A stretch of 34,435 nucleotides of DNA from Bacteroidota bacterium (GTDB lineage Bacteria; Bacteroidota; Bacteroidia; UKL13-3), in assembly GCA_947507965.1 (NCBI GenBank), contig CANNQU010000035.1, forward strand, positions 1 to 34,435, given 5' to 3'. Numbering within the stretch: position 1 is the stretch's first letter; each line of letters begins with the position of its first letter. The position numbers and the translations under genes are program-made. The notes under the pieces were generated by a model. The model ran no database searches. It was not told where the DNA came from and worked only from the letters and a program-made list of their open reading frames with translations. This document shows positions 17,723-27,943 of this stretch, piece by piece.

Positions 17723-17754
17723 AAAAACCATCTTACGATTTTAAGATGGTTTTT
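17723..17754 (+). terminator. Intrinsic terminator after the Nfu gene
   Basis: AAAAACCATCTTA (17723-17735) pairs with TAAGATGGTTTTT (17742-17754) around a 6-base loop, followed by more T. It lies 19 bases after the Nfu stop. Confidence 0.9.
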
Positions 17755-17841
17755 TTATTTAAACTGCTTTCACCTATATACATTTTATGTGTATGGGAGG
17801 AGATAATTAGGTTGAAACGTAAAATGTAATAGATAATTTTA

Positions 17842-17849
17842 TACATTTG
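17842..17849 (+). promoter_or_regulatory. -7 box of the giant surface-protein gene
   Basis: TACATTTG matches TAnnTTTG, giving a leader of roughly 30 bases to ATG 17885. The nearest upstream TTG is 27 bases away, longer than the usual 17-23, so the -33 element is uncertain. Confidence 0.55.
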
Positions 17850-17884
17850 CTTTATTAGATTTCAGCCATCAACCTCAATCCTAC

Positions 17885-20800
17885 ATGAAAAAAATTTTAC
17901 TTTCTTGCGTGCTGTTGGCTTCCTATCTATTTGCTAGTAGTCAGCAACTGTCAACCCGAGGCACCGAATTTTGGATGGCCTTCATGGAAAATACGAGCAC
18001 CACGGGCTTAACCATTTCATTACACTTCAGTGCCTTCCAGGCTTCCGTAGTTACGATTTCGAACCCCAATACCGGATATTCTCAAATCGTAAACGTAAGT
18101 GCGGGTGGTTTGGTTTCTACAACAATTCCATTACTACAATGCTATAATACCGGCTCTGGCATTATAGCCAATAAAGCATTAAAGATCACGGCAACAACCG
18201 AAATAACGATGTATGCACTAAATTCTATGTATGCTTCAGCAGATGGCACCGTTATTTTACCTATACAGGCTCTTGGCTTAAACTACCGGGTAATATCCTA
18301 TAAAGGAAGGTTTGCTTCCTATCCCTCGGAATTTTGTGTGGTAGCAACGAAGGATACCACGATTATAAAAATAGTTCCCACTTGTAATACGGCCGACAAT
18401 AACGCTAAAGGCGTACCCTATTTTGTTACCTTAAACAAGGGCCAATCCTATCAGGTTCAATCAATAACAGACTCCTCTTTAACAGGCTCCACAGTAGAAG
18501 TGCAAAATTGCAAGCCCGTTGCTGTTTATGGCGGAAGTGTATGCAGTAACGTGCCTTTATCATGTGACTTTTGCGATCACCTTTATGAACAAATCTATCC
18601 AATAAATATGTGGGGGAAAGAATTCATTTTAGTGCCGACAGCAACACGCATAAAAGATCGCTATATTATATTAGCTGATAAAAGTAATACGGTGGTAACC
18701 ATCAATGGCGTTCCGAATACCCTTACGAATGCGGGAGACACCTACGAGGCTGACATCTTTACAACAACTTATGTAAGCACCACCAAGCCCGTATCGATCG
18801 CACTATTTGCCGAAGGGCAAGTTTGTGCTGGAGGAAGCGGAGACCCCATGATGATGTGGGTAAGCCCTATTGAACAAGGCATTGACAGTATTATTTTTGT
18901 AGCACAAAATTCTGCCGTTATTGATAGTCATTTCGTGAATATTGTTGCCAAAACATCCACGCTTAGTTCCATCCGGCTCAATGGAATTAATATTGGTGGC
19001 TTGTTTTCTACGGTTACGGCTAACCCTGTTTATTCTTATATTAAAAAATATATCAGTTCGGGGGCCAATACCATCACCTCTGATTCGGGCTTTACAGCGT
19101 ATGCTTATGGTTATGGAAATTATGAGTCGTATGGATACAATGTTGGTTCTTCCGTGCATGATTTAAATCGATTCTTTACGGTAAACAATTATAATAACGA
19201 GAATTTTAATTCACCAGCAACCGCCAAGAAGTTTTGTAAAAATTCGAACCTAACATTCTATGGGAACTCCGGAAGTTATACCCCCTTATTCTGGCATTGG
19301 AAATTCAATAATGACACAGCAAGTACCCAAAATGTAACGAAAACATTCCCCGATACCGGACTCGTTCATGTACTCATGATTACCAGCTGGGTGGGAACTA
19401 ATTTATGCTCTCCAAACGATACTACCTTGGATACCGCCTCCATGTATATCCGAATTATTGGGCCTCGAGTTACGATCCTTACACCCGATACTGTTGTATG
19501 TCGAGGGGGTTCTTTTCAGGTGAACGTATCGTTCGTTGACGATTCAACCATTTCCTGGCAAGCCAACTCCGATTTAAGTTGTACGCAATGTATTAAACCG
19601 GTTATTACACCCACTTCCAGTGGCTGGTATAAAGCAACTACATCGGGTAATTTATTGGGATGCGTTGCCACCGACTCCTTTTACGTGCATGTTATAGATA
19701 CGATACAGATGAGTATTTCCGGTGATACTTTAATATGTGCCGGCCAAAAGCTACCGTTACGAGTAACCATACTAAATCAGGATACCGCTACGGATTATAT
19801 CTACAAGCTATACCGTAATTCCATTTTTCTTCGGCAAGATACCCTTGGGTTTTTTGAAGAAGTATTAGACAGCACAAAAACTTTTGTTATTAAAGTAAGT
19901 AATGGATGCAATGAGGTGAGTTCGATACCGGTGACCGGATTTGTAAGGACTCCTCTACGTGTACAATTCACCGATTCATTTCTAATTTGTAGAAATAGTA
20001 ATAATAGCTTTGCGTTTAAAGCAAGTGGTGGCGATAGCACTTATTCTATCTATCTATTACAGAATAATAGTATTGTTGACTCCATCAATAATGCAATTCC
20101 AAACACAAACTACAACTTTACTTTTGCACCAAATCCTGCATTTACCTACCGCATTTTACTAAAAGATGGTTGCACTATCTTAAACGACACCCCAACGATA
20201 CATTTCAAATATCGAACTGCACTAAATTTCACCCATTCGCCCGACACGATGATTTGCATCAAGCAAACACAAATCCGGGTTACTCCATTTGGAGGTGACA
20301 GTACGTATTCGTTCTATTTAATTAAAAACAATCTCGTCGTTGACTCTATACTTAACACAACCATTGGCAATACTTATTTCTTCAACATATCGCCATTAAC
20401 AAGTACCAGTTATAAGCTACTATTAGTAGATGGATGTGCCAGTATAAATGATACCCAATCTGTTACTATTCAGGTGAGAAATCCATTGGGTTTTACCATC
20501 TCGTCGGCACCTGTTATTTGCCTAGGGCAATTTCTAAATATGGTGGTAACGCCGATTGGAGGCGATAGCACTTACAGTATTTACTTGCTAAATAATAATT
20601 TGGTAATCGATAGCATTAAAAATGCTGCGATTAATACAAGTTATAGTTTTAACCCTAAACCTACCTTAACTTCAAATTATAAAATAGTATTAACTGATGG
20701 ATGTACATTTTTAAATGACACCCAGACGATTCCATTTAGTTTCAGGGCTCCACTGAGCTTTACCCACACCCCCGACACCATGATTTGCATCAAGCAATTC

Positions 20801-23389
20801 CAGATTCGGGTAACCCCTTTTGGTGGGGATAGTAGTTATACTTTTTATCTTTTGAAAAACAATCTGATAGTGGATTCAATACAAAATACAATACTTGGAA
20901 ACAATTATTATTTTAATGTATCACCAACCTCAAACACTACCTATAGGGTTGTGCTAAAAGACGGATGTACGTTGGCAAACGACACACAAACCGTTACTCT
21001 TCTGGTTAGGAACCCGCTTAGTTTCACGCATTCACCCGACACGACCATTTGCCAGAATCAAATTCAAATCCGAGTAACCGCTTATGGCGGAGACAGCGTC
21101 TATACATTATATCTTGCAAAAAATAATCTGATTATCGATTCCATTTTAAATGCGACCACAGGCAATAACTATTTTTTTACGGTAGCGCCGCTAACCAACA
21201 CCACGTACAAAATTATACTAACCGATGGTTGTACCTTATTAAACGACACGCAGTTGGTAACCATTCTTGTTCGAAGTCCGCTAAGCTTATCGCACTCACC
21301 CGATACCACCATTTGCATTAAACCATTTGCGCTTCGTGTTAGCCCTTCTGGTGGATCTGGCCCATATACAATTTATCTGCTTAGCAATAATATAGTTATC
21401 GACTCTATTGAAAATACGATACTCGGCAGTACCTACTACTTCAACCAATCGCCCATCGTAAGCACTACCTATAAAGTTGTGCTAAAAGATGGTTGCACGC
21501 TAATTAATGACAGTCAAACCGTTCAAGTCATGGTAAGAAATCCACTACGTTTGAGTGTAACCAACAGCCCTATTATTTGTCGAGGTCAAAAGCTAAATAT
21601 TGGAATAACTCCTTATGGAGGCGACAGTACCTATACCCTCTATTTATTGAATAATAATGTTATTGTTGATAGCATAAAAAATGCCCTTCATGGCGTTGGA
21701 TATGCCTTTAATCCATTACCTTCATTAACCTCAAATTATAGTATTGTTCTGGTCGATGGATGTACCCTGATGAACGACACGCAGTCGGTAACTTTTAGTT
21801 TCCGAAATGCATTAAGTTTTACGCATTCGCCAAATCAAATACTATGCATCGGGCAACGTTACGACATCCAGGTTACACCGTATGGTGGCGACAGCACCTA
21901 TACTTTTTATCTGCTTAAAAACAATATTTTGGTTGATTCATTAATCAATACAACCATAGGAAACAACTACTTCTTCACCGTATCACCACTCTCTACCAGT
22001 CAGTATAAAATAGTTTTAAAAGATGGTTGTACGGCTTTGAATGATAGTCAGGTAATTTCTGTCGTGGTAAGAAATGCGGTAAAACTCAATATTGCAAAAG
22101 ACACTATTATTTGCCGTGGGCAAACGGTAGCGATAGCCGTTATACCTTCTGGAGGCGATAGTACGTATACACTGTATTTGTTTCAAGGTGCAACTCTTAT
22201 CGACTCCATTAAAAACGCAACCAATGGCATTTCCTATAAATTTAATGTAAGCCCAACCATCAAAACAATATACAAAGTGCTCTTAAAAGATGGATGCACC
22301 ACCTTAAATGATTCGGGATATATTACCATCGATTTATACACCGCAGTGACCGTGAAGGCCACGACATCAAAAATAAAGATTTGTTTTAAGGATAAGACCA
22401 CATTAACGGCTACCGCCACGGGTGGTTTGCCCAATGCAACGTTTAGCTTTGTTTGGAATAATGGTGGCGGGAATACCGGTACTACAATAGTATCGCCACC
22501 TATTTCGAGTTGGTTTCTTGTAAGAGCGAGTGACGGGTGTTCTAACCCAGCCTATGATTCTGTTTATGTGGAGGTAGAGCCACTTCCAATTGTTGGCTTT
22601 GTTGCCGACAACACGTCAGGTTGTGAACCTTTCACTGTGCAGTTTACCAATAATTCATCTACCTTGAGTAACTCAAACTATCTATGGAAATTTGGTGATG
22701 GCACCACCGATAACTCACAAACACCTGCCAGCCATACTTTTGTTAAACCCGGTAATTATAAAGTAGTGCTTATGGTTAGCTCGCCTTTTGGCTGTGTCGA
22801 TTCATCCGTACAAAATAACTATATCACGGTGAACCCCAATCCCCAAATCACATTAAAAATTGACCCTAAAAAAGTAAAGGCGAATAATGGAAAAATTTCA
22901 TTCATCACCAGCTTTAAATTTACCGATGAATATGACTTTTATTTCGGTGATGGAAATTCGGTTTTATTAGAACCATTCAGTAAAAATTTATTTGCACATA
23001 TATATACCGATACCGGATATTATATTGTAAAATTGGTTGCATATAATTCGTTTGGATGTACTACACAACGAAGTGATACCTTATTTGTTGAAGACTATTA
23101 CACCGTTTTTGTGCCCAATGCTTTTTCTCCAAACAATAAAGATGGCATAAACGATTTTTTCAGGCCTGTTTCCTCTTTCACCAAACGTTACGATATGGTA
23201 ATCTACGATCGATGGGGGAATTTCGTTTATTCCGAAACCTGCCAGGGAAAATGGAACGCTTGCAAAGGTTGGGATGGTACCTTAAACAGTAAACCCGTAT
23301 TAGAGGATAATTATATTTACGAGATTACGCTATATGAAGAAGACGGGCAACGACATTATGTGAAGGGAACCGTTCTGGTTTTACGTTAG
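17885..23389 (+). CDS. Giant repetitive surface protein, T9SS type B cargo
   Basis: This 1834-residue exported protein starts with a signal peptide (MKKILLSCVLLASYLFASS). Residues about 20-430 resemble the IgGFc-binding-protein N-terminal region found in many Bacteroidota surface proteins (STRGTEFWMAFMEN). A PKD-like and a divergent Ig-like segment follow. Residues 692-1488 are nine tandem units of about 88 residues, each with an early IC, a GGDSTY turn, VDSI and a late DGC. A PKD domain (about 1566-1645, with WKFGDGT) and a second PKD-like unit precede the gliding-motility-type C-terminal domain (about 1741-1834: FVPNAFSPNNKDGINDFF, YDRWG). That last domain is the type B T9SS signal. It is probably an adhesin; the ligand is unknown. 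It converges on acs with an 8-base gap. Confidence 0.9.
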   Translation: MKKILLSCVLLASYLFASSQQLSTRGTEFWMAFMENTSTTGLTISLHFSAFQASVVTISNPNTGYSQIVNVSAGGLVSTTIPLLQCYNTGSGIIANKALKITATTEITMYALNSMYASADGTVILPIQALGLNYRVISYKGRFASYPSEFCVVATKDTTIIKIVPTCNTADNNAKGVPYFVTLNKGQSYQVQSITDSSLTGSTVEVQNCKPVAVYGGSVCSNVPLSCDFCDHLYEQIYPINMWGKEFILVPTATRIKDRYIILADKSNTVVTINGVPNTLTNAGDTYEADIFTTTYVSTTKPVSIALFAEGQVCAGGSGDPMMMWVSPIEQGIDSIIFVAQNSAVIDSHFVNIVAKTSTLSSIRLNGINIGGLFSTVTANPVYSYIKKYISSGANTITSDSGFTAYAYGYGNYESYGYNVGSSVHDLNRFFTVNNYNNENFNSPATAKKFCKNSNLTFYGNSGSYTPLFWHWKFNNDTASTQNVTKTFPDTGLVHVLMITSWVGTNLCSPNDTTLDTASMYIRIIGPRVTILTPDTVVCRGGSFQVNVSFVDDSTISWQANSDLSCTQCIKPVITPTSSGWYKATTSGNLLGCVATDSFYVHVIDTIQMSISGDTLICAGQKLPLRVTILNQDTATDYIYKLYRNSIFLRQDTLGFFEEVLDSTKTFVIKVSNGCNEVSSIPVTGFVRTPLRVQFTDSFLICRNSNNSFAFKASGGDSTYSIYLLQNNSIVDSINNAIPNTNYNFTFAPNPAFTYRILLKDGCTILNDTPTIHFKYRTALNFTHSPDTMICIKQTQIRVTPFGGDSTYSFYLIKNNLVVDSILNTTIGNTYFFNISPLTSTSYKLLLVDGCASINDTQSVTIQVRNPLGFTISSAPVICLGQFLNMVVTPIGGDSTYSIYLLNNNLVIDSIKNAAINTSYSFNPKPTLTSNYKIVLTDGCTFLNDTQTIPFSFRAPLSFTHTPDTMICIKQFQIRVTPFGGDSSYTFYLLKNNLIVDSIQNTILGNNYYFNVSPTSNTTYRVVLKDGCTLANDTQTVTLLVRNPLSFTHSPDTTICQNQIQIRVTAYGGDSVYTLYLAKNNLIIDSILNATTGNNYFFTVAPLTNTTYKIILTDGCTLLNDTQLVTILVRSPLSLSHSPDTTICIKPFALRVSPSGGSGPYTIYLLSNNIVIDSIENTILGSTYYFNQSPIVSTTYKVVLKDGCTLINDSQTVQVMVRNPLRLSVTNSPIICRGQKLNIGITPYGGDSTYTLYLLNNNVIVDSIKNALHGVGYAFNPLPSLTSNYSIVLVDGCTLMNDTQSVTFSFRNALSFTHSPNQILCIGQRYDIQVTPYGGDSTYTFYLLKNNILVDSLINTTIGNNYFFTVSPLSTSQYKIVLKDGCTALNDSQVISVVVRNAVKLNIAKDTIICRGQTVAIAVIPSGGDSTYTLYLFQGATLIDSIKNATNGISYKFNVSPTIKTIYKVLLKDGCTTLNDSGYITIDLYTAVTVKATTSKIKICFKDKTTLTATATGGLPNATFSFVWNNGGGNTGTTIVSPPISSWFLVRASDGCSNPAYDSVYVEVEPLPIVGFVADNTSGCEPFTVQFTNNSSTLSNSNYLWKFGDGTTDNSQTPASHTFVKPGNYKVVLMVSSPFGCVDSSVQNNYITVNPNPQITLKIDPKKVKANNGKISFITSFKFTDEYDFYFGDGNSVLLEPFSKNLFAHIYTDTGYYIVKLVAYNSFGCTTQRSDTLFVEDYYTVFVPNAFSPNNKDGINDFFRPVSSFTKRYDMVIYDRWGNFVYSETCQGKWNACKGWDGTLNSKPVLEDNYIYEITLYEEDGQRHYVKGTVLVLR
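19958..22348 (+). repeat. Nine in-frame repeats of about 264-267 bp
   Basis: 2391 bases encode nine consecutive units of 87 to 89 residues (797 in total), all in frame. Shared residues include IC near position 10, GGDS near 22, NN and DSI near 34-41, and DGCTxxND near 70. One degenerate unit flanks each side. Units 3 and 7 are especially alike (FNPxPxLTSNY), and so are 4 and 8, pointing to duplication of a four-unit block. Confidence 0.9.
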
Positions 23390-23397
23390 ACAGCAAC

Positions 23398-25320
23398 TTA
23401 TTTTATACCACTCTTGCCTTTCACGATTTCATCCACCACCGAAGGGTCAATTAACGTTGAGGTATCACCCAAATTCTGCGTCTCGTTTTCGGCTATCTTA
23501 CGAAGGATACGTCGCATAATTTTACCACTTCTGGTTTTGGGCAAACCCGTCACAAATTGTATGGTATCCGGTTTGGCAATGGCACCAATAAGGCGTGAAA
23601 CGGTTTGTAAAATATCTTGTCGCACCAAGTTCAAATCATGTGTTGTTTCTCCGTAGATAACATAGGCATAAATGCCTTGCCCCTTTATTTCGTGAGAATA
23701 TCCAACAACAGCACTTTCAATAACGCCGGCATGCCTGTTAATGGCATTTTCTACTTCAGCCGTTCCAATACGATGACCACTCACATTGAGTACATCATCA
23801 ACGCGGCCGGTGATGCGATAATTTCCATTGGTGTCACGCAGTGCCCCGTCGCCAGTAAAGTAGAGGTTTGGATAGGCTTCGAAATAATTGGTGCGGCACC
23901 GTGCATGATCGCCATAGGTTGTTCGTATGATGCCCGGCCAGGGTAATTTAATACAAAGATTTCCAGAAGCTACCGTGGTTGTTATTACCTCACCTTTTTC
24001 ATCCACAATAACCGGTAAAATTCCAGGCATCGGCAAGGAGGCTACGGATGGAATTCCAGGCGTTATGCCTGCCATATTACTAATCATGATACCACCCGTT
24101 TCTGTTTGCCACCAGGTATCTACAATAGGGCATCTGCTCTTGCCAATATTTTTATGGTACCAATGCCATGCTTCTTCGTTGATAGGCTCACCCACGGTGC
24201 CAAGAACACGTAAGCTTTCCAGACTTTTCCCTTCGAGTGGCTCGATACCAAAACTCATCAACGAACGAATGGCCGTTGGTGCGGTATAAAAAATGTTGAC
24301 CTTGAACTTATCGATAAGATCCCAAAACCTACCAGCATCTGGATACGTAGGGATACCTTCAAACATTAAGGAAGTACCTCCGGCCGTTAACGGACCATAT
24401 ACAATATAGCTGTGGCCTGTGATCCATCCAATATCAGCAGTACAAAAGAACACCTCCCCCGGTTGATAGTTGAACACATTGATGAAGGTATAATTAGCCC
24501 ACACCATATACCCGGCACAACTATGCACAACCCCTTTCGGTTTACCGGTGGAACCACTGGTATATAATATAAAGAGAGGATCTTCTGCGTCCATTTCCTC
24601 TGCTTTACACACCGGATTACCTTGTGTTTCCACTTTTCTTATTTCATCTTCCCACCATACATCGCGCCCTTTAATCATACTTACCGGCTGACGAGTACGA
24701 GTAAGTACGATACAACGCTTTACAAACTGGCATGAGATGAGTGCATCGTCTATCACCTCTTTCAAAGCGATGGCTTTATTACCTCGAAAAGCACCATCGC
24801 AGGTGATCACAAACGCTGCCTGTGCATCGTGCAATCTATCAGAAATACTTTGTGCGCTGAACCCCCCGAAAATAACCGAATGAATGGCCCCGATACGCGC
24901 GCAAGCAAGCACAGCAATGGCCAACTCCGGAACCATCCCCATATAAATACATACCCGATCGCCTTTTATAACTCCATTGTTTTTTAACACGTTGGCAAAC
25001 TGACATACTTTAAAATGCAATTCTTTGTACGTTAAAATCCGGTGATGTTCATCGGGGTCATTACTTTCCCAAATAAGTGCCGGCGTATTCGCATGGCCTT
25101 CCAAATGACGATCTAAACAATTTTCAGTAATATTTAGTCTGCCGCCGGCAAACCATTCAATCTTGGGTTCAACAAAATCCCATTTTAAAACCTGGTCCCA
25201 TTTTTTCTTCCATAAAAAGTTTTGGGCTATTGAATCCCAGAACGCTTCGGGGTTTTCAATACTGGCTTGATAGGCAATATCATATTGCTCTCGAGTACTA
25301 ATTTGATGCGGGTATGACAT
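23398..25320 (-). CDS. acs: Acetyl-CoA synthetase
   Basis: AMP-forming acetate-CoA ligase activates acetate through acetyl-AMP to acetyl-CoA in the cytosol. The 640-residue length is typical. It shows the N-terminal ACAS_N segment (FWDSIAQNFLWKKKWDQVL), the P-loop YTSGSTGKPKGVVHS, WWQTETGG, YFTGDGA, and the C-terminal PKTRSGKIMRRILRKIA, whose Lys600 is the catalytic lysine and the usual site of acetylation control. The start is ATG. It follows the GT2 gene after 41 bases on the same strand, although the two functions have no obvious link. No terminator fits in the 8 bases before the convergent surface-protein stop. Confidence 0.97.
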   Translation of the reverse strand: MSYPHQISTREQYDIAYQASIENPEAFWDSIAQNFLWKKKWDQVLKWDFVEPKIEWFAGGRLNITENCLDRHLEGHANTPALIWESNDPDEHHRILTYKELHFKVCQFANVLKNNGVIKGDRVCIYMGMVPELAIAVLACARIGAIHSVIFGGFSAQSISDRLHDAQAAFVITCDGAFRGNKAIALKEVIDDALISCQFVKRCIVLTRTRQPVSMIKGRDVWWEDEIRKVETQGNPVCKAEEMDAEDPLFILYTSGSTGKPKGVVHSCAGYMVWANYTFINVFNYQPGEVFFCTADIGWITGHSYIVYGPLTAGGTSLMFEGIPTYPDAGRFWDLIDKFKVNIFYTAPTAIRSLMSFGIEPLEGKSLESLRVLGTVGEPINEEAWHWYHKNIGKSRCPIVDTWWQTETGGIMISNMAGITPGIPSVASLPMPGILPVIVDEKGEVITTTVASGNLCIKLPWPGIIRTTYGDHARCRTNYFEAYPNLYFTGDGALRDTNGNYRITGRVDDVLNVSGHRIGTAEVENAINRHAGVIESAVVGYSHEIKGQGIYAYVIYGETTHDLNLVRQDILQTVSRLIGAIAKPDTIQFVTGLPKTRSGKIMRRILRKIAENETQNLGDTSTLIDPSVVDEIVKGKSGIK

Positions 25321-25361
25321 GGGTGTAAGGTAATGTTAAAATATTATAATCCACCATTAGC

Positions 25362-26480
25362 TTACCATTTCTTGTTTTTCACAACCATCGTCTTTACGCC
25401 AATCAAAAGATAATAAAACACATAAATAAAATCGAAAAGTAGGATACCCCACCATAATGAAAAGCAGTTCAGTTTTTTCATAATCGGTGCAAAAATCGCA
25501 TACTGAAAAAGTATTCTTATGCCAAATGCTCCTAAGGCAAACCAGCGGGTAGGCTCGAAAAACACCAGAAAGATGGTGAGCACATAGGTAAGAATATGAG
25601 AAATGCTGAATACCCCTAATACGTACTTGAATTTAATTTTATACTCCTTCCCCGTACTCAAATGCCTGCTTTTTTGTTGCCAGAATTCTCCCCACGTTTT
25701 TTTTGCCTCGCTGTAGGTGAATGCCTCTTTGTTTATCTCTATAACGGTATTCGTTGCGTTCGACGTTTCATTCACGAATAAATCATCATCCCCACTTAGC
25801 AAATGATTATGACTTGCAAAACCTTTGTATGCGAAAAATAAACTCTTTCGATAGCTCAGGTTTCTACCTACACCCATATAAGGTATTTTAGCCAACGCAT
25901 AACTAAGATATTGCAGTGCGGTATAAAATGTTTCGAATCGTACCAATCGATTTAATATCCCTTTCGTTCTTTTGTAAGGTGAATATCCTAAAACCAGGTG
26001 TGTTTCGGGCTTGTATTGCTGTTGCATTAAGCGAAGCCATTGATTGCTCGATGGCTCACAGTCGGCATCGGTTAGCAATAATAGCTCATGTGTTGAGGCT
26101 TTAATGGCTAAGGTGATAACAAATTTTTTTCCTTTCGGATATCGTTCATTCTCTACATACCTTACTTCTCTTAGATTAGCATATTGCATTGCTAATTCCG
26201 ATAAAAAATCGGAGGTGCCATCCCAACTATTATCATTGGCTACAATGACTTCAAAATCATGATAATCTTGTTGTAAAATTAATGGGAGATTCTTTCTAAG
26301 ATTCTCTATCTCGTTTCTGGCACAAATAATAATGGATACCGACTCCTCCTTCTTTATGATGTTTTTAGGATTCTTATAGATGGCCAGACGTAAAAACAAG
26401 ATAAAATAGCACATCAATTGCACCACCACCACAAAAAAAAGCAGATCGAGCAATGCGTTTAAAATATCTATTCGTTCCAT
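25362..26480 (-). CDS. Membrane GT2-family glycosyltransferase
   Basis: This 372-residue membrane protein has an N-terminal membrane helix (about 7-30), a GT-A domain (SVSIIICARNE, then VANDNSWDGT, the metal-binding LTDADCEP, and GDDDLFVNE), a QQKSRH stretch in the place of the QxxRW processivity motif, and three or so C-terminal membrane helices. It probably transfers a sugar from a nucleotide donor to a lipid or growing polysaccharide at the inner membrane. The start is ATG 26480. A longer frame from ATG 26507 would begin upstream of a near-consensus -7 box (TATTTTCG, 26494-26501 minus). It is divergent from the OmpA-family gene. Confidence 0.85.
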   Translation of the reverse strand: MERIDILNALLDLLFFVVVVQLMCYFILFLRLAIYKNPKNIIKKEESVSIIICARNEIENLRKNLPLILQQDYHDFEVIVANDNSWDGTSDFLSELAMQYANLREVRYVENERYPKGKKFVITLAIKASTHELLLLTDADCEPSSNQWLRLMQQQYKPETHLVLGYSPYKRTKGILNRLVRFETFYTALQYLSYALAKIPYMGVGRNLSYRKSLFFAYKGFASHNHLLSGDDDLFVNETSNATNTVIEINKEAFTYSEAKKTWGEFWQQKSRHLSTGKEYKIKFKYVLGVFSISHILTYVLTIFLVFFEPTRWFALGAFGIRILFQYAIFAPIMKKLNCFSLWWGILLFDFIYVFYYLLIGVKTMVVKNKKW

Positions 26481-26493
26481 TATAAAAGAAGTG

Positions 26494-26501
26494 CGAAAAT
26501 A
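26494..26501 (-). promoter_or_regulatory. Near-consensus -7 box of the GT2 gene
   Basis: The minus strand reads TATTTTCG, one mismatch from TAnnTTTG, 14 bases before the chosen ATG. It supports the shorter start. Confidence 0.35.
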
Positions 26502-26639
26502 ACACATTCACTTTTTTAAATTTGAAGTAATTAATCAACAATTATTTATTTTTCCGAGATGCTCTTTTTTTTCGTTCTTTTGTATAGCCAAACTTTAAAA
26601 GAGATAAACTAGAATGAAAACCCAATAATCAAAGAACTT

Positions 26640-27842
26640 ATGCGCGCCTTGCTATTCTTTCTAAGTCTAATCTTCTCCCTATCGGGTAACGCCCAAAAGG
26701 GTAGAGACTCCATACACTGTGATTGTTCTCAGGCATTAAACATACCTATTTACAAAAAGCATCACCATATTGCACCCAGTGGCCCAGGCGCGGTGTTGGA
26801 TATTGCGCATAATGGATTGAAAAACGGAAAGTATTTCGACCAAGAGCATCATACCATTTGGTATTCTTTCACCATTCCGAATGATGGCCTTTTAGCATTC
26901 GATATCATAGCTGATACGCTGATTGATGATTATGATTTTATCTTGTTTCTTCAAGGTGGACGAGGCACTTGCGACAGCATCAAAGAGAAAACCCTTCTCC
27001 CGGTGCGAGCCAACATTTCTCATAACGCACCCGCAACCAAAGGGATTACCGGCTTATCTACCTCCGCACGTTTCGATTTTAATAAACCAGGAGCACACGA
27101 TCAGTATAGTAAAGCGCTTCCTGTGAAGGCCGGAGATCGATACCTATTAGTTTTAGATAATGTTTATAAAGATGGGAAAGGACATACCATCAAGTTTTAT
27201 TTCGACTTCAAACTAAAAGGATTTGTGATCGATTCGTCAACCAGCAAGCCGCTAACGGCAACTATTACACTAAATGACTTACGAGCAAATAGCATCCTTC
27301 GTCAATCGAAAAGCGACTCCATAGGTAAAGGCTCCTTTGAATTCCCAGTGGCACTTCAAGATACCCTTCGATGGAGCTTAAACATAAGTGCGCCGGGGTA
27401 TTTTAATGAAAGTATGGTAATAACACAATATAGCATCGCCGCTATGCTTCAGCGCCCCCGGACTTTTAAGTTACGAAAAATAGAAAAGAATAAAAGTTTT
27501 GCTTTAAAAGACATCAATTTCTTTCCCAACAAAGACGTATTTCGTCCATCCTCCGCACCGGCCTTGCAAAATTTACTTAACGTAATGACAGACAACCCTT
27601 CACTAAAAATATTAATCGAAGGACATACCAATTTCGACCCGAATACCACAAAGGAAAAAGATTTAAAACTATCGGAAGGTAGGGCCGTGGCGGTAAAACG
27701 ATATTTAAATGACAATGGCATCGACAATGCCCGCATTGCAACCCGTGGTTATGGCAGCACTCGAATGATATTTCCCAACCCACGCACTCCCGACCAGCAA
27801 CAACTGAATATGAGGGTGGAGATCAAAGTAGAGGATTATTGA
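26640..27842 (+). CDS. OmpA-family outer membrane protein
   Basis: This 400-residue protein has a signal peptide (about 1-19). An unrecognised beta-rich N-terminal domain with HTIWYSF and a DYDFILF stretch resembles the pre-peptidase-like modules of Bacteroidota. A short carboxypeptidase-regulatory-like segment lies at about 197-275 (GFVIDSSTSKPLTATI). The C-terminal OmpA-like peptidoglycan-binding domain spans about 285-398, with FFPNKDVF, ILIEGHTNFD, LSEGRAVAVKRYL, ATRGYGS and NMRVEI. It should anchor to the cell wall from the outer membrane or periplasm. A weak promoter (TTG 26522, then TATTTTTC at 26547) could serve it. The following gene starts about 100 bases on. Confidence 0.88.
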   Translation: MRALLFFLSLIFSLSGNAQKGRDSIHCDCSQALNIPIYKKHHHIAPSGPGAVLDIAHNGLKNGKYFDQEHHTIWYSFTIPNDGLLAFDIIADTLIDDYDFILFLQGGRGTCDSIKEKTLLPVRANISHNAPATKGITGLSTSARFDFNKPGAHDQYSKALPVKAGDRYLLVLDNVYKDGKGHTIKFYFDFKLKGFVIDSSTSKPLTATITLNDLRANSILRQSKSDSIGKGSFEFPVALQDTLRWSLNISAPGYFNESMVITQYSIAAMLQRPRTFKLRKIEKNKSFALKDINFFPNKDVFRPSSAPALQNLLNVMTDNPSLKILIEGHTNFDPNTTKEKDLKLSEGRAVAVKRYLNDNGIDNARIATRGYGSTRMIFPNPRTPDQQQLNMRVEIKVEDY

Positions 27843-27943
27843 GTGCATCGAGTATAAAACAGTCTCCTGAGGTTTAATTAAGAATTTCTGCAACCTTTTT
27901 TGTTTTTTGTGTTTAAACTATAAATGCATCACTCTATAAAAAA

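Noticed and set aside
19958-22348. Regular 264-267 bp repeats considered as a CRISPR-like or satellite array
   Set aside because: The units are continuous, in frame and encode a conserved Ig-like fold with paired cysteines; there are no spacers.
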